Shown: positions 7,825-17,001 of the stretch, piece by piece
Layout of the letters: the number at the start of each line of letters is the position of its first letter
Position numbering within the stretch: position 1 is the stretch's first letter
DNA from: Streptomyces sp. E2N166
Lineage (GTDB): Bacteria > Actinomycetota > Actinomycetes > Streptomycetales > Streptomycetaceae
Assembly: GCF_003671715.1 (NCBI RefSeq)
Contig: NZ_RAIF01000025.1
Coordinates: forward strand, 120,758 to 154,265
Reading direction: 5' to 3'
Length of the DNA stretch: 33,508 nt
Made by a program: the position numbers and the translations under genes
The notes under the pieces: model-generated
Seen by the model: the letters and a program-made list of their open reading frames with translations, nothing else
Told to the model about the DNA's origin: nothing
The model's database searches: none

Positions 7825-9096
7825 GTGCACGACCAGGACCGAAACCCCGCCCAGGCACCCGCACCAGCGCCCGCCCACGACCGCGACCACCGGCGGCTCG
7901 GCCGCGAACTCGGGCTGTTCGGCACCGACCCCCTGATGGGCGCGGGCCTGCCGTACTGGCTGCCCGACGGGGCGGTCGTCCGCCACACCCTGGAGGAGTA
8001 CGTCCGCGAGGCGGAGCGCCGGGCCGGCTACCGGCACGTGTACTCGCCCGTCCTCGGCAAACGCGAGCTGTACGAGATCTCGGGCCACTGGGAGCACTAC
8101 CGCGACGACATGTTCCCGCCGATGGAGCTGGGCGCCGAGGAGGTCGTGCTCCGCCCGAGCCTGTGCCCCCACCACGCCCTGGTCTACCGCTCCCGTTCCC
8201 ACAGCTACCGGGAACTGCCCCTGCGGATCGCCGAGCTGGGCGCCATGTACCGCTCCGAACCGTCCGGCGTGCTCGGCGGCCTGACCCGCGTGCGGGCCAT
8301 CCACCTCAACGACGCGCACATCTTCTGCACCCCGGACCAGGCCGCCGCCGAGGCCCGCGCCGCCCTCGGCCTGATCCGCCGCGCCCACGCCGACCTGGGC
8401 ATCCGGGCCGCCCGCTACCGCCTCTCGCTGCCCGGCCCGGGCGGCAAGTACGTCGCCGGCCCGCAGCTGTGGCGGCGGGCCACCGCACTGCTGGAGGAGG
8501 CCCTGGAGGGGCTGCCGTACGAGGCGGTGGAGGGCGAGGCCGCCTTCTACGGACCGAAGATCGACGTGCAGGTCGCGGACGCCGCCGGGCGCGAGTCCAC
8601 CCTCTCCACCGTCCAGATCGACTTCCACCAGCCCGAACGCTTCGGCCTGCGCTACACCGGCCCCGACGGCGCCGCCCACCGCCCGGTCATGGTGCACCGC
8701 AGCGTCATCGGCAGCGTGGAGCGGGTGGTCGCGCACCTGATCGAGGCGCACGGCGGGGCATTCCCGGCGTGGCTGGCGCCGGTGCAGCTGGTGGTGCTGC
8801 CGATCGGTGCGGAGCAGCGGGACCCGGCGCACGACCTCGTACGGCGCGCCGGTGATCTGGGGCTGCGCGCCGAGGTCGCCGGACCGGAGCGGGGGACCCT
8901 CGGCGCCCGCGTCCGGGCGGCGCGCAAGGTGCCGTACCAGGCGGTGATCGGGGCGCGCGAGGCGGCGGGCGGCGACCTGGCGGACGTACGGCTGCGGGAC
9001 GGGCGCAGGCCCGGGCGGGTGTCCGGCGCGGAACTGCTGCGGCGGATCGACGGCCGCGTGCGGGCACGCGGCCCCGAGCTGTGGGAACCCGCGTGA
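7825..9096 (+). CDS. thrS2: Threonyl-tRNA synthetase, short form without TGS and editing domains
   Basis: The start is GTG 7825, seven bases after GGAGGA. At 423 residues it is much shorter than housekeeping ThrRS (about 640-660), because the TGS and N2 editing domains are absent. The class II catalytic core runs from about residue 20 to 315 and the anticodon-binding domain to the end. The zinc ligands match the family: Cys114 (LCPHH), His165 (DAHIFC) and His291 (VHRSVIGSVE). Motif 2 Arg143 (YRSEPSG) and YGPKID/TVQIDF are intact, so it should charge tRNA-Thr. Without editing it may mischarge Ser. A second ThrRS can give resistance to ThrRS inhibitors or serve during zinc or Thr shortage; which applies here is unknown. 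The symbol only marks it as a second copy. Confidence 0.9.
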   Translation: MHDQDRNPAQAPAPAPAHDRDHRRLGRELGLFGTDPLMGAGLPYWLPDGAVVRHTLEEYVREAERRAGYRHVYSPVLGKRELYEISGHWEHYRDDMFPPMELGAEEVVLRPSLCPHHALVYRSRSHSYRELPLRIAELGAMYRSEPSGVLGGLTRVRAIHLNDAHIFCTPDQAAAEARAALGLIRRAHADLGIRAARYRLSLPGPGGKYVAGPQLWRRATALLEEALEGLPYEAVEGEAAFYGPKIDVQVADAAGRESTLSTVQIDFHQPERFGLRYTGPDGAAHRPVMVHRSVIGSVERVVAHLIEAHGGAFPAWLAPVQLVVLPIGAEQRDPAHDLVRRAGDLGLRAEVAGPERGTLGARVRAARKVPYQAVIGAREAAGGDLADVRLRDGRRPGRVSGAELLRRIDGRVRARGPELWEPA

Positions 9097-9152
9097 GCCC
9101 GCGTAGGGTCACCGGGATCCGCCCCCCCCACCGAGCCCGAGGAGCCCTCGCA

Positions 9153-10133
9153 GTGACGACCGCCTCCGACGACCGGCAGCCCATCCCGGTGATCATCGAC
9201 TGCGACACCGGCATCGACGACGCGCTGGCCCTGCTGCTGGCGGTCCGCCACCCGGGGCTCGACCTGCGCGCCGTCACCTGCGTGGCCGGGAACACCGACG
9301 TGGAGGGGGTCGTACGGAACACCCTGACCGTGCTGGAGCAGGTCGGCGCCCCGGACGTCCCCGTCGCCCGGGGTGCCGGGCGCCCGCTGATCGAGGGGGT
9401 GCGCACCGCCCGGCACGTGCACGGGCACGACGGCATGGGCGACCTCGGTCTGCCCGCGCCCACCCGCGCCCCCGTCGACGTCGACGCGGTGACCCTGCTG
9501 CGCCGGGAGATCCTCGCCGCCCCGCGGCCGGTCACTCTGGTCCCCACCGCGCCGGCGACCAACATCGCGCTGCTGCTGCGCACCCACCCGGAGGTCACCG
9601 CCAACATCGAGCGGATCGTGTTCATGGGCGGCGCGGTGGCCACCGGGAACGCGACGCCGGTCGCCGAGTTCAACGTGTGGCACGACCCGGAGGCCGCCGC
9701 GATCCTGCTCACCGCCGGGGTGCCGATCACGATGTACGGGCTGGACGTGTTCCAGCGGGTGATCGTCCCGGGGCCGGACGTACGCCGTCTGCGGGCGAGC
9801 GCCGAGCCCGGCACCCGGCTCGCCGGTGAGCTGCTCGCCCACCGCGGCCCCGCCACCGACGAGTCCGACCCCGGCGGCGGCCTCGGCGACGCGGGCGCGG
9901 TCTGCGCGGTGCTCGACCCGGAGGGCCTGACCACGCACCGGCTGCCCGTCGAGGTGTCCCTGGCACCGGGGCCGGCCCGCGGCCAGACCCTCGTCGACCG
10001 GCGGGTCCGCCCCGGGGAGTCCGAACTGCACGAGGGAACCCGCGAACAGCCTCTGGTGGACGTCGCCTTGGAGGTGGACGTGGCGCGGTACGTGAAGCTG
10101 TACCTGGGGGCGGTCGAGCGCACCGGCGGGTAG
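9153..10133 (+). CDS. Inosine-uridine type nucleoside hydrolase
   Basis: The start is GTG 9153, eight bases after GAGGAG. The 326-residue product is of usual length for the family. The calcium and ribose-binding motif DCDTGIDDALALLLA is at residues 16-30, and the downstream core has VPTAPATNIALLL, RIVFMGGAV and EFNVWHDPEAA. The late acidic position that completes the calcium site is probably the Asp in LGDAGAVCAV. Such enzymes split purine or pyrimidine ribonucleosides into base and ribose in salvage. There is no signal peptide, so it is cytosolic. It follows thrS2 by 56 bases on the same strand and might be read through from it. Confidence 0.9.
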   Translation: MTTASDDRQPIPVIIDCDTGIDDALALLLAVRHPGLDLRAVTCVAGNTDVEGVVRNTLTVLEQVGAPDVPVARGAGRPLIEGVRTARHVHGHDGMGDLGLPAPTRAPVDVDAVTLLRREILAAPRPVTLVPTAPATNIALLLRTHPEVTANIERIVFMGGAVATGNATPVAEFNVWHDPEAAAILLTAGVPITMYGLDVFQRVIVPGPDVRRLRASAEPGTRLAGELLAHRGPATDESDPGGGLGDAGAVCAVLDPEGLTTHRLPVEVSLAPGPARGQTLVDRRVRPGESELHEGTREQPLVDVALEVDVARYVKLYLGAVERTGG

Positions 10134-10225
10134 CGCACCGGCGCGTCGCGGGCGCGCGGGTTCGCTTTTCGGGTGATGTGGACAGATCTATTCGTGTCGC
10201 CCGCACGCATCGCGAAGGAGACCGC

Positions 10226-11896
<1,671 letters not shown>

Positions 11897-11929
11897 CCGC
11901 TCCGCGGGGATGAGCGGGGCCGGCGGCGG

Positions 11930-12121
11930 TCAGACCACGATCGCCAGTTCGCGCGAGGCGGTGCTGAGCCGGCGGCCCCCGACCTCCGTGCGGGTCACGA
12001 CGTCCCCGATGCGGACGCCGCGGCGGTCCGGGAGGCAGACGTCGGGCGCGACGGGGAAGCACATGCCCGCTCCGAGCGGCTGCTCCTCGCCCTCCACCAG
12101 CTCTGGCCGTCCCCCGCCCAC
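11930..12121 (-). pseudogene. Remnant of an M24-family (Xaa-Pro) aminopeptidase, C-terminal end
   Basis: The 63-codon stretch ends in TGA at 11930 and matches the last part of M24 aminopeptidases (LVEGEEQPLGAGMCF, then GVRIGDVV and RRLSTASRELAIV). In intact enzymes this part has two metal-binding Glu, in VEPG and RIED. Here they read VAPD and RIGD, so both are lost. The N-terminal ~300 residues are absent; the upstream 80 bases have no continuing homology. An ATG at 12198 in another frame might be an old start brought close by a deletion. I regard it as a non-functional relic. Confidence 0.7.
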
Positions 12122-12203
12122 TCGGAGATCCGCAGCGCGCCCGCGCCGGGAACGCCTCCGCCCGTGGTCTCGGCGGCGTCGGCGCCCGGGCCGCTCATGC
12201 GGG

Positions 12204-12704
12204 TCAGTAGCGCACCGCCCGGGCCACCGCCGCGCGCACGTCCCCGGACAGGTCGTGGCTGCTGCGGGCGGTGGCCCGGGCGGTCTTTCCGGCGGGGACG
12301 TCGGAGACGGTGACGACGGCCGTGTCGAGCAGGGTGCCGCCGGGGTCCGTGTAGTTCACCTGCACCGCGAAGGACTTCGTCGAGTCGGCGGTGTTGCGGA
12401 CGGTGACCTCGACGGTGGTGCGCCCTTCGGCATCGGTCCTCGGGTCGCCCAGCCGCACGTCGCCCTTGACGTCGGCGCCCTCCTGGATCTCCTCCAGCCA
12501 CCGTCCGGCCTCCGCGGTGGCCGACGCCACGGCGTCCGCGCCCTGGGAGGCCAGCGAGGACGCGGCCGACGCGGCCCGGCTGGCCGCGGCGCTGCCCGCG
12601 TCCGACGGCGCCTCACCGTCGCCGCCGCCGTCGGAGCAGCCGGTCAGCACGGCGCCCGCCAGCACCACCACGCCGACTGCCGTGCGCACCCGGTGACCGG
12701 CCAT
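12204..12704 (-). CDS. Lipoprotein with FxLYD-like domain
   Basis: The start is ATG 12704, with GGAGG four bases upstream; longer frames upstream lack a site. The 166-residue protein has a signal peptide and a good lipobox, LTGC, with Cys23. Residues 24-75 form an acidic, Ala/Ser-rich and probably helical spacer. The C-terminal half (VKGDVRLGDPRTD, VEVTVRNTADSTKSFAV, SDVPAGKTARATA) is a beta sandwich of the FxLYD type, common in secreted actinobacterial proteins of unknown function. A stem-loop lies in its 5' untranslated region. The anchor in the outer face of the membrane is well supported; the role is not known. Confidence 0.8.
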   Translation of the reverse strand: MAGHRVRTAVGVVVLAGAVLTGCSDGGGDGEAPSDAGSAAASRAASAASSLASQGADAVASATAEAGRWLEEIQEGADVKGDVRLGDPRTDAEGRTTVEVTVRNTADSTKSFAVQVNYTDPGGTLLDTAVVTVSDVPAGKTARATARSSHDLSGDVRAAVARAVRY

Positions 12705-12732
12705 GTCGCCTCCAGGGACCTGGGGAGCAGAA

Positions 12733-12754
12733 GTCCCGCGAGAGCACGCGGGAC
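12733..12754. promoter_or_regulatory. Stem-loop in the 5' region of the lipoprotein gene
   Basis: GTCCCGCG (12733-12740) pairs with CGCGGGAC (12747-12754) around a 6-base loop, and ggag/ctcc can extend it below an internal loop. It ends 28 bases before the minus-strand ATG at 12704. On the plus strand it is preceded by gagcagaagtcc (12725-12736), a 12-mer also found at 7745-7756 in front of the thrS2 hairpin. Confidence 0.4.
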
Positions 12755-12809
12755 CTCTCCAGTGAAGGTCCGCGGAGGCCGGCGCGCACACCGGCGTTCG
12801 GCCGAACGG

Positions 12810-12853
12810 GGGCTCCCGCCGGCCGCGGGCTACCCGCTCCGGGGCGGGAGCCC
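12810..12853 (-). terminator. Terminator-like nested hairpin after the DUF6479 gene
   Basis: An 11-bp perfect stem pairs 12810-12820 with 12843-12853. Its loop contains a second small stem (GCGGG/CCCGC, 12825-12829 with 12833-12837). It starts 15 bases past the stop of the minus-strand gene. There is no T-run, as is common in streptomycetes. Confidence 0.6.
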
Positions 12854-12867
12854 GTCGGGTGGCCGGG

Positions 12868-13239
12868 TCACACGTGTCCCGATCCGCCGCTGCCGAAGGA
12901 GCCGCTCGATCCCGGCAGCCAGCGCTGGCGGCTCTGGTCCTCGCCCCGGCGGCTGCCCGAGTGGTGGAGCTGGTAGGGCATGAGCCGTGGGCTTCCGTCC
13001 GCCGCGAGCGGGATCTCGTCGGGTTCCCGCGCCTCCCGTTCCTCGTGGACGGCGCCGGTCGCGGGGAGTTTGCCGTGCTCGTCGGCGTGCGGGCGTTCGG
13101 ATTCGCGTTCCATGACCCCCATGCCCATGCGTACGGCCCAGATCAGCGCGCCGGCGATCACCAGCCCGCCGATGAAGGCGATCGTCAGGTTGAGCGCGTG
13201 CGAGGACGCGGCCAGCAGTTCATACGTTGCCGTACTCAT
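12868..13239 (-). CDS. DUF6479-type small membrane protein
   Basis: The product has 123 residues from ATG 13239. A single transmembrane helix (about residues 15-37: LNLTIAFIGGLVIAGALIWAV) is followed by a basic/acidic stretch with conserved REPDEIPLAADGSPRLMPYQL and a Gly/Ser-rich end (SGSFGSGGSG). This layout matches DUF6479, a family seen almost only in streptomycetes. The N-terminus is probably outside and the tail inside, but this is not certain. No strong ribosome binding site is seen; a GGGGG lies about 14 bases upstream. A nested hairpin follows the stop. The function is unknown. Confidence 0.8.
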   Translation of the reverse strand: MSTATYELLAASSHALNLTIAFIGGLVIAGALIWAVRMGMGVMERESERPHADEHGKLPATGAVHEEREAREPDEIPLAADGSPRLMPYQLHHSGSRRGEDQSRQRWLPGSSGSFGSGGSGHV

Positions 13240-13369
13240 GTTCTGATTATGTACCCCCAAATGAGATAAAGCGCCAGGAATGTCCGGAGTGCTCTCCCGA
13301 GGGCTTGCGCGAGCGTTCGCCGTGATTGAGAGCGGCCGGTGGCTGGTACCCGGCACACTGCGGCGGCGC

Positions 13370-13397
13370 GGCCCCCGAGCCCATGGCCCCCGAGCCC
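13370..13397. repeat. 13-bp direct repeat before the beta-helix gene
   Basis: GGCCCCCGAGCCC occurs at 13370-13382 and again at 13385-13397, two bases apart. It lies in the untranslated region 24 bases before the ribosome binding site. Confidence 0.6.
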
Positions 13398-13434
13398 GCC
13401 GCCTCCCTCGTGCCGCCGGTGGAAGGAGCGCCCC

Positions 13435-15072
13435 ATGACCGCGCCGTTGACGGCCGACGCCCATGACTACGGCCTGGCCGGGGACGGCACCGCCGACGAC
13501 CGGCCGGCGTTGCAGAAGCTGGTGGACGCGCTGGGCGACGCCACCGCCGCCGACGGACGGCCGCGCACCGTGCGCGTGCCCGCCGGGCGGTACGTGATCC
13601 GGGACCGGCCCGTGCTCTGGCGCAGCGGCGTCTCGCTGATCGGCGCGGGACGCGGGGCCACCTGCTTCGCGCTCGCCAACCCGGGCGCCCCGACGCGGCC
13701 GGTCCCGCTGGCCTGGTTCACCACCGCCCAGCACGGCGCCGGGCGGGACAACCACATCGCCGACGTCACCTTCGCCCACTTCGAGATCGACGGCTCCGGG
13801 GTGGAGACCGAGGATTACGAGGTGCTGGCCAAGGGGCTCGGCCTCCAGTACGTACTGCGCGGGCGCTTCACCGACCTGTACATCCACGACACCGCCGCCA
13901 CCGGCTTCGGGTGCGACTTCCTCCAGGACACCGTCGTCGAGGGCGTGCTGGCCGAACGGTGCGGGCGGCAGGACCCCGGCGAGAAGATGGGCGGCGCGGG
14001 CATCGGGATCGGGGTCGGCGGCTGGGGGCCGGTCGAACGGCTGGCGGTGACCGACTGCACGGCCACCGGTAACGGCACCAACGGCATCTTCCTCGAACTC
14101 CAGCAGGACGACTGGGCCCCGCCCCGCGGCATCCGCGTCACCGCCTGCCACACCGAGGGCAACCGCTACGGCATCTCCGACTGGGGCGCCGACGGCCTGC
14201 TGGTCACCGGCTGCACGATGCTCGGCAACCACGTCGCCGGGTTCGACGTGTCGGCGCAGGGCACGACGAGCGTCGGCGGCCGCGGCGGCATCGTCACCGG
14301 GTGCGTCCTCGACGGCAACGTGGGCGACGGGATCGCACTCGGCAACACCCCGGGTCCGTACGCGTTCCGCGGCAACCGCGTCAGCGGCAACGGGCGGTAC
14401 GGCTACTGGCAGCACAACCTGGCAGGCGGCGACCAGGAGCCCGCCACGGACATCGTCCTGGAGTCCAACGACATCCACGACAACGCCCTGGACGGCATCC
14501 GCGTCGACGCCCCGCTGCACGAACCGGCGGTCTACGGCAACCGGATCCGGAACAACGGCCGCCGCGCCGCGCCGGAGGCCCGGGGAGGCGGCGCGGGCGT
14601 CCACTGCGGGCCGCTGTCCCTGACCGACGAGAACGCCGACTGGCTTCCGGGCGGCCACCGCGGCAAGCGGCTGACGGTCGGCACCCGGAGCGCCGGGGCC
14701 GGCGCCGAAGTCACCGTCGTGGTCACCGACAACACCGCCACCGAACTCACCCTCGCCCCCGAGCGCCCCGGCGCGCAGACGGCCTGGCCGGGCGGCACCC
14801 CCGGGCCCGGCGCCGCCTACCGCATCCCGGACTCCCCGGCCCCGCGCACCGGCCTGACCGCCGCGGCCGCCGTGGCCCACCCGTACGTGCAGGGCAACCG
14901 CGTCCGGGACGACGGGCACCCGCGCACCCAGACGCACGCCCTGTGGATCGCGCACGAGGCCACCTGGACCGGCGGCCGGGTCTCCGGCAACGACTTCAGC
15001 GGCAACGCGTCGGCGGCGACCCGCTTCGACTCGGCGCCGAGCGGCGGTCGCTGGCGGGACAACGACGGCTGA
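13435..15072 (+). CDS. Right-handed parallel beta-helix protein (pectate-lyase fold)
   Basis: The start is ATG 13435, six bases after GGAAGGAG. The 545-residue protein opens with the motif DYGLAGDGTADDRPALQKL, the start of the pectate-lyase superfamily N-terminal coil (residues 7-25). It continues through many beta-helix coils (ITGC/VTGCTMLGNHVAGFDV, VLDGNVGDGIALGN, VLESNDIHDNALDGI). Each coil has the turn pattern of PbH1 repeats with stacked Asn. Family members are polysaccharide lyases, hydrolases or epimerases. I see no signal peptide or Tat motif, which is unusual since related enzymes are mostly secreted. No catalytic residues can be assigned. It stands alone between convergent and divergent neighbours. 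Confidence 0.82.
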   Translation: MTAPLTADAHDYGLAGDGTADDRPALQKLVDALGDATAADGRPRTVRVPAGRYVIRDRPVLWRSGVSLIGAGRGATCFALANPGAPTRPVPLAWFTTAQHGAGRDNHIADVTFAHFEIDGSGVETEDYEVLAKGLGLQYVLRGRFTDLYIHDTAATGFGCDFLQDTVVEGVLAERCGRQDPGEKMGGAGIGIGVGGWGPVERLAVTDCTATGNGTNGIFLELQQDDWAPPRGIRVTACHTEGNRYGISDWGADGLLVTGCTMLGNHVAGFDVSAQGTTSVGGRGGIVTGCVLDGNVGDGIALGNTPGPYAFRGNRVSGNGRYGYWQHNLAGGDQEPATDIVLESNDIHDNALDGIRVDAPLHEPAVYGNRIRNNGRRAAPEARGGGAGVHCGPLSLTDENADWLPGGHRGKRLTVGTRSAGAGAEVTVVVTDNTATELTLAPERPGAQTAWPGGTPGPGAAYRIPDSPAPRTGLTAAAAVAHPYVQGNRVRDDGHPRTQTHALWIAHEATWTGGRVSGNDFSGNASAATRFDSAPSGGRWRDNDG

Positions 15073-15081
15073 CCCGCCGCC

Positions 15082-15957
15082 TCACGGTGCCCGCAGCGCG
15101 TCCACCGCGATCCGGGCCGCCGTGCCGATCACCGCGTCCGCCGCCGGGAGGACGGCCGCGGTGTGGGCGGTACGGGTGAAGACGGCCACGGCGTAGCGGC
15201 CGCCGTCGGGGTATTCGACGACGCCGATCTCGTTGCGCAGGGTCGGCAGACTGCCGGTCTTGCCGGCCACGTGGACGTCGTCGAAGGGGAACCCCGATGC
15301 CAGGCGGTGCGGCCAGACCTGGAGTCCCATGACGCGGCGCGCGGCGGCGCCGTACTCGGGCGGGCACGCCTCGTCCCGCCACAGGGCGGTGAGCAGGCGG
15401 GTCATGTCACGGGGCGTGCTGCGGTTGGTGCGGGCGGGATCCAGGGCACGGAGCCGGGTGATGACGTGCGGGTCGGTCAGCGCCCGGGCACCGGCCGGCC
15501 CGGCGTCCTCGCGCATGGTGCCGAGCATCTCGCCGAAGCCGTACACCGCCCGGGTGCGGGTGAGGCCCAGCCGGTCCGTGGTGCGGTTGACGGCGTCCAG
15601 ACCGACCCGGCGCAGCAGCAGGTCGGCGGCGGTGTTGTCGCTGACGGACATCATCAGGAACGCCGCGTCGCGCAGCGACAGCCGGACCGGGTCCAGCATG
15701 GCCGCCAGTCCCGTGGGCCCCGGAGTGCGTCCGGCCGGCGGGCACTCGACCTGCTCGGTGAGGTCCAGCGCCCCGGCCGCCGCCAGCTCGTGCAGCGTCA
15801 CCAGCACACACACCTTGTGGACGCTGGCCGTGCACACCGCCTGGTCCGCCCCGGTCTCGACCTGTGCGCCGGAGTCGATGTCGACGGCGTGCAGCCACCC
15901 GGTGACCCCGGCGTCGGCGAAGGCGGCCTGGAGGCGTCCGGTAACGATGTCGGTCAC
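15082..15957 (-). CDS. Serine hydrolase of class A beta-lactamase fold
   Basis: The start is GTG 15957, overlapping the stop of the LysR gene (GTGA). The 291-residue protein has the serine triad motifs: SVHK at 45-48, SDN at 106-108 and KTG at 233-235. The omega-loop region (LDPARTNRSTPRDM, about 172-185) lacks the Glu of the class A ExxLN motif, so deacylation of beta-lactams by the normal route is unlikely. There is no signal peptide. It may therefore be an esterase or peptidase, or a cytosolic relative of beta-lactamase, rather than a resistance enzyme. Coupling to LysR suggests that the regulator controls it or senses its product. It converges with the beta-helix gene, 9 bases apart. Confidence 0.82.
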   Translation of the reverse strand: MTDIVTGRLQAAFADAGVTGWLHAVDIDSGAQVETGADQAVCTASVHKVCVLVTLHELAAAGALDLTEQVECPPAGRTPGPTGLAAMLDPVRLSLRDAAFLMMSVSDNTAADLLLRRVGLDAVNRTTDRLGLTRTRAVYGFGEMLGTMREDAGPAGARALTDPHVITRLRALDPARTNRSTPRDMTRLLTALWRDEACPPEYGAAARRVMGLQVWPHRLASGFPFDDVHVAGKTGSLPTLRNEIGVVEYPDGGRYAVAVFTRTAHTAAVLPAADAVIGTAARIAVDALRAP

Positions 15958-16916
15958 AGCCAGAACTCCGATGCCGGGCGAAGGTGCAGTGGCCGGGAGG
16001 GGGCCTCCGGGCGGGCGCCGGCCGTGGTGCGCAGGGCGTGGGTGGCCGCGTCCGCGAAGGCGCCGACGGCGGCGTCGCCGCGTCCCTTGGGCCAGGCCAC
16101 GGAGTGCCGCCAGGCCAGCGGCGCCCCGGCCAGCGGACGCCAGACCAGGTGCCCGTCGGCGGGGGCGGCGAGCTGGGTGTCGCTGGGGCCAAGGGCGACG
16201 GCCCCGGACGACAGCACCAGTCCGCGTACGAAGCTGGCGCCCTGGCCGTGCCGTACGGCGGCGGGCGTGTAGCCGCCCCGCGCGCAGGCGGTGAGCAGGT
16301 CGTCGTAGACCGCGGGGGCGCCGGCGCGCGGGAAGAGGACCAGGTCGTAGCCGGTGAGGGCGGCGAGCGGCACCTCGTCGAGCCGTGCCTGGGCGGCCCC
16401 GCGCGGCAACAGCACGCCGAGGTCGCGGCGCAGGACCGGGCCCAGCTCCAGGCCGGTGACGTCGCAGGGGTGGTGGATGAGGCCGACGTCCAGCTCGTGC
16501 GCCGCGAAGGCGGCGAGCTGCTGGGCGGTGGACAGCTCGTGCAGCTCCAGTTCGAGGCCCGCGTGCCGGCGCCGGAAGTCCGCCAGCAGCGCGGCGACGG
16601 TCTCGCCGGAGATGTCCGGTGACAGGGCGGCGCGCAGCAGGCCGGTCTCGCCGTCCCGGATACGGCGCGCGGCGGCCCGGAAGGACTCGGAGCGGGCGAG
16701 CAGCTCACGGGCCTCGGCGAGCAGCAGCGTGCCCGCCTCGGTGATGGCCACCTGGCGGCTGGTGCGCTCGAAGAGCCGGACGCCCAACTCCTTCTCCAGC
16801 CGCTGGATGCGCTGCGACAGGGGCGGCTGGGCCATGCCGAGGCGGGCGGCGGCACGCCCGAAGTGTGACTCTTCTGCAACAGCCACAAAGCACTCCAGGT
16901 GCCGCACCAGGTCCAC
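15954..16916 (-). CDS. LysR-type transcriptional regulator
   Basis: The 320-residue protein starts at GTG 16916. The N-terminal winged helix (residues 1-62) is canonical: HLECFVAVAEESHFGRAAA, LGMAQPPLSQRIQRLEKELG, VRLFERTSR. The effector-binding domain follows (from about 90: RAALSPDISGETVAALL, ELDVGLIHHP). No ribosome binding site precedes the start. Instead a TATGAT (16930-16925, minus strand) sits eight bases away, so the mRNA is probably leaderless. Its stop overlaps the start of the serine hydrolase gene, so both are in one operon. The divergent esterase lipoprotein shares its promoter region and is a likely target. The effector is unknown. Confidence 0.92.
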   Translation of the reverse strand: MDLVRHLECFVAVAEESHFGRAAARLGMAQPPLSQRIQRLEKELGVRLFERTSRQVAITEAGTLLLAEARELLARSESFRAAARRIRDGETGLLRAALSPDISGETVAALLADFRRRHAGLELELHELSTAQQLAAFAAHELDVGLIHHPCDVTGLELGPVLRRDLGVLLPRGAAQARLDEVPLAALTGYDLVLFPRAGAPAVYDDLLTACARGGYTPAAVRHGQGASFVRGLVLSSGAVALGPSDTQLAAPADGHLVWRPLAGAPLAWRHSVAWPKGRGDAAVGAFADAATHALRTTAGARPEAPSRPLHLRPASEFWL

Positions 16917-16924
16917 GACCAGTA

Positions 16925-16964
16925 ATCATATCGGGGATTGATCGATCAGACATCCATATCAATC
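16925..16964. promoter_or_regulatory. LysR operator and promoter region
   Basis: GATTGAT (16936-16942) and ATCAATC (16958-16964) form an inverted repeat with 15 bases between. The palindrome TGATCGATCA lies at 16939-16948. TATGAT on the minus strand (16930-16925) is a good -10 box for lysR. The site lies between the divergent starts at 16916 and 17002, a normal arrangement for a LysR operator. Confidence 0.55.
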
Positions 16965-17001
16965 TTGGACAGGGGGCCGGTCGGGTTGCTGTCCTCGGGG
17001 C

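Noticed and set aside
12868..14955. Very long minus-strand ORF (695 codons)
   Set aside because: Only its last part (12868-13239) is a gene, DUF6479. The rest is the antisense of the beta-helix gene.
15082..15957. Beta-lactam resistance gene
   Set aside because: Class A motifs are present, but the omega-loop Glu and signal peptide are absent, so resistance should not be claimed.
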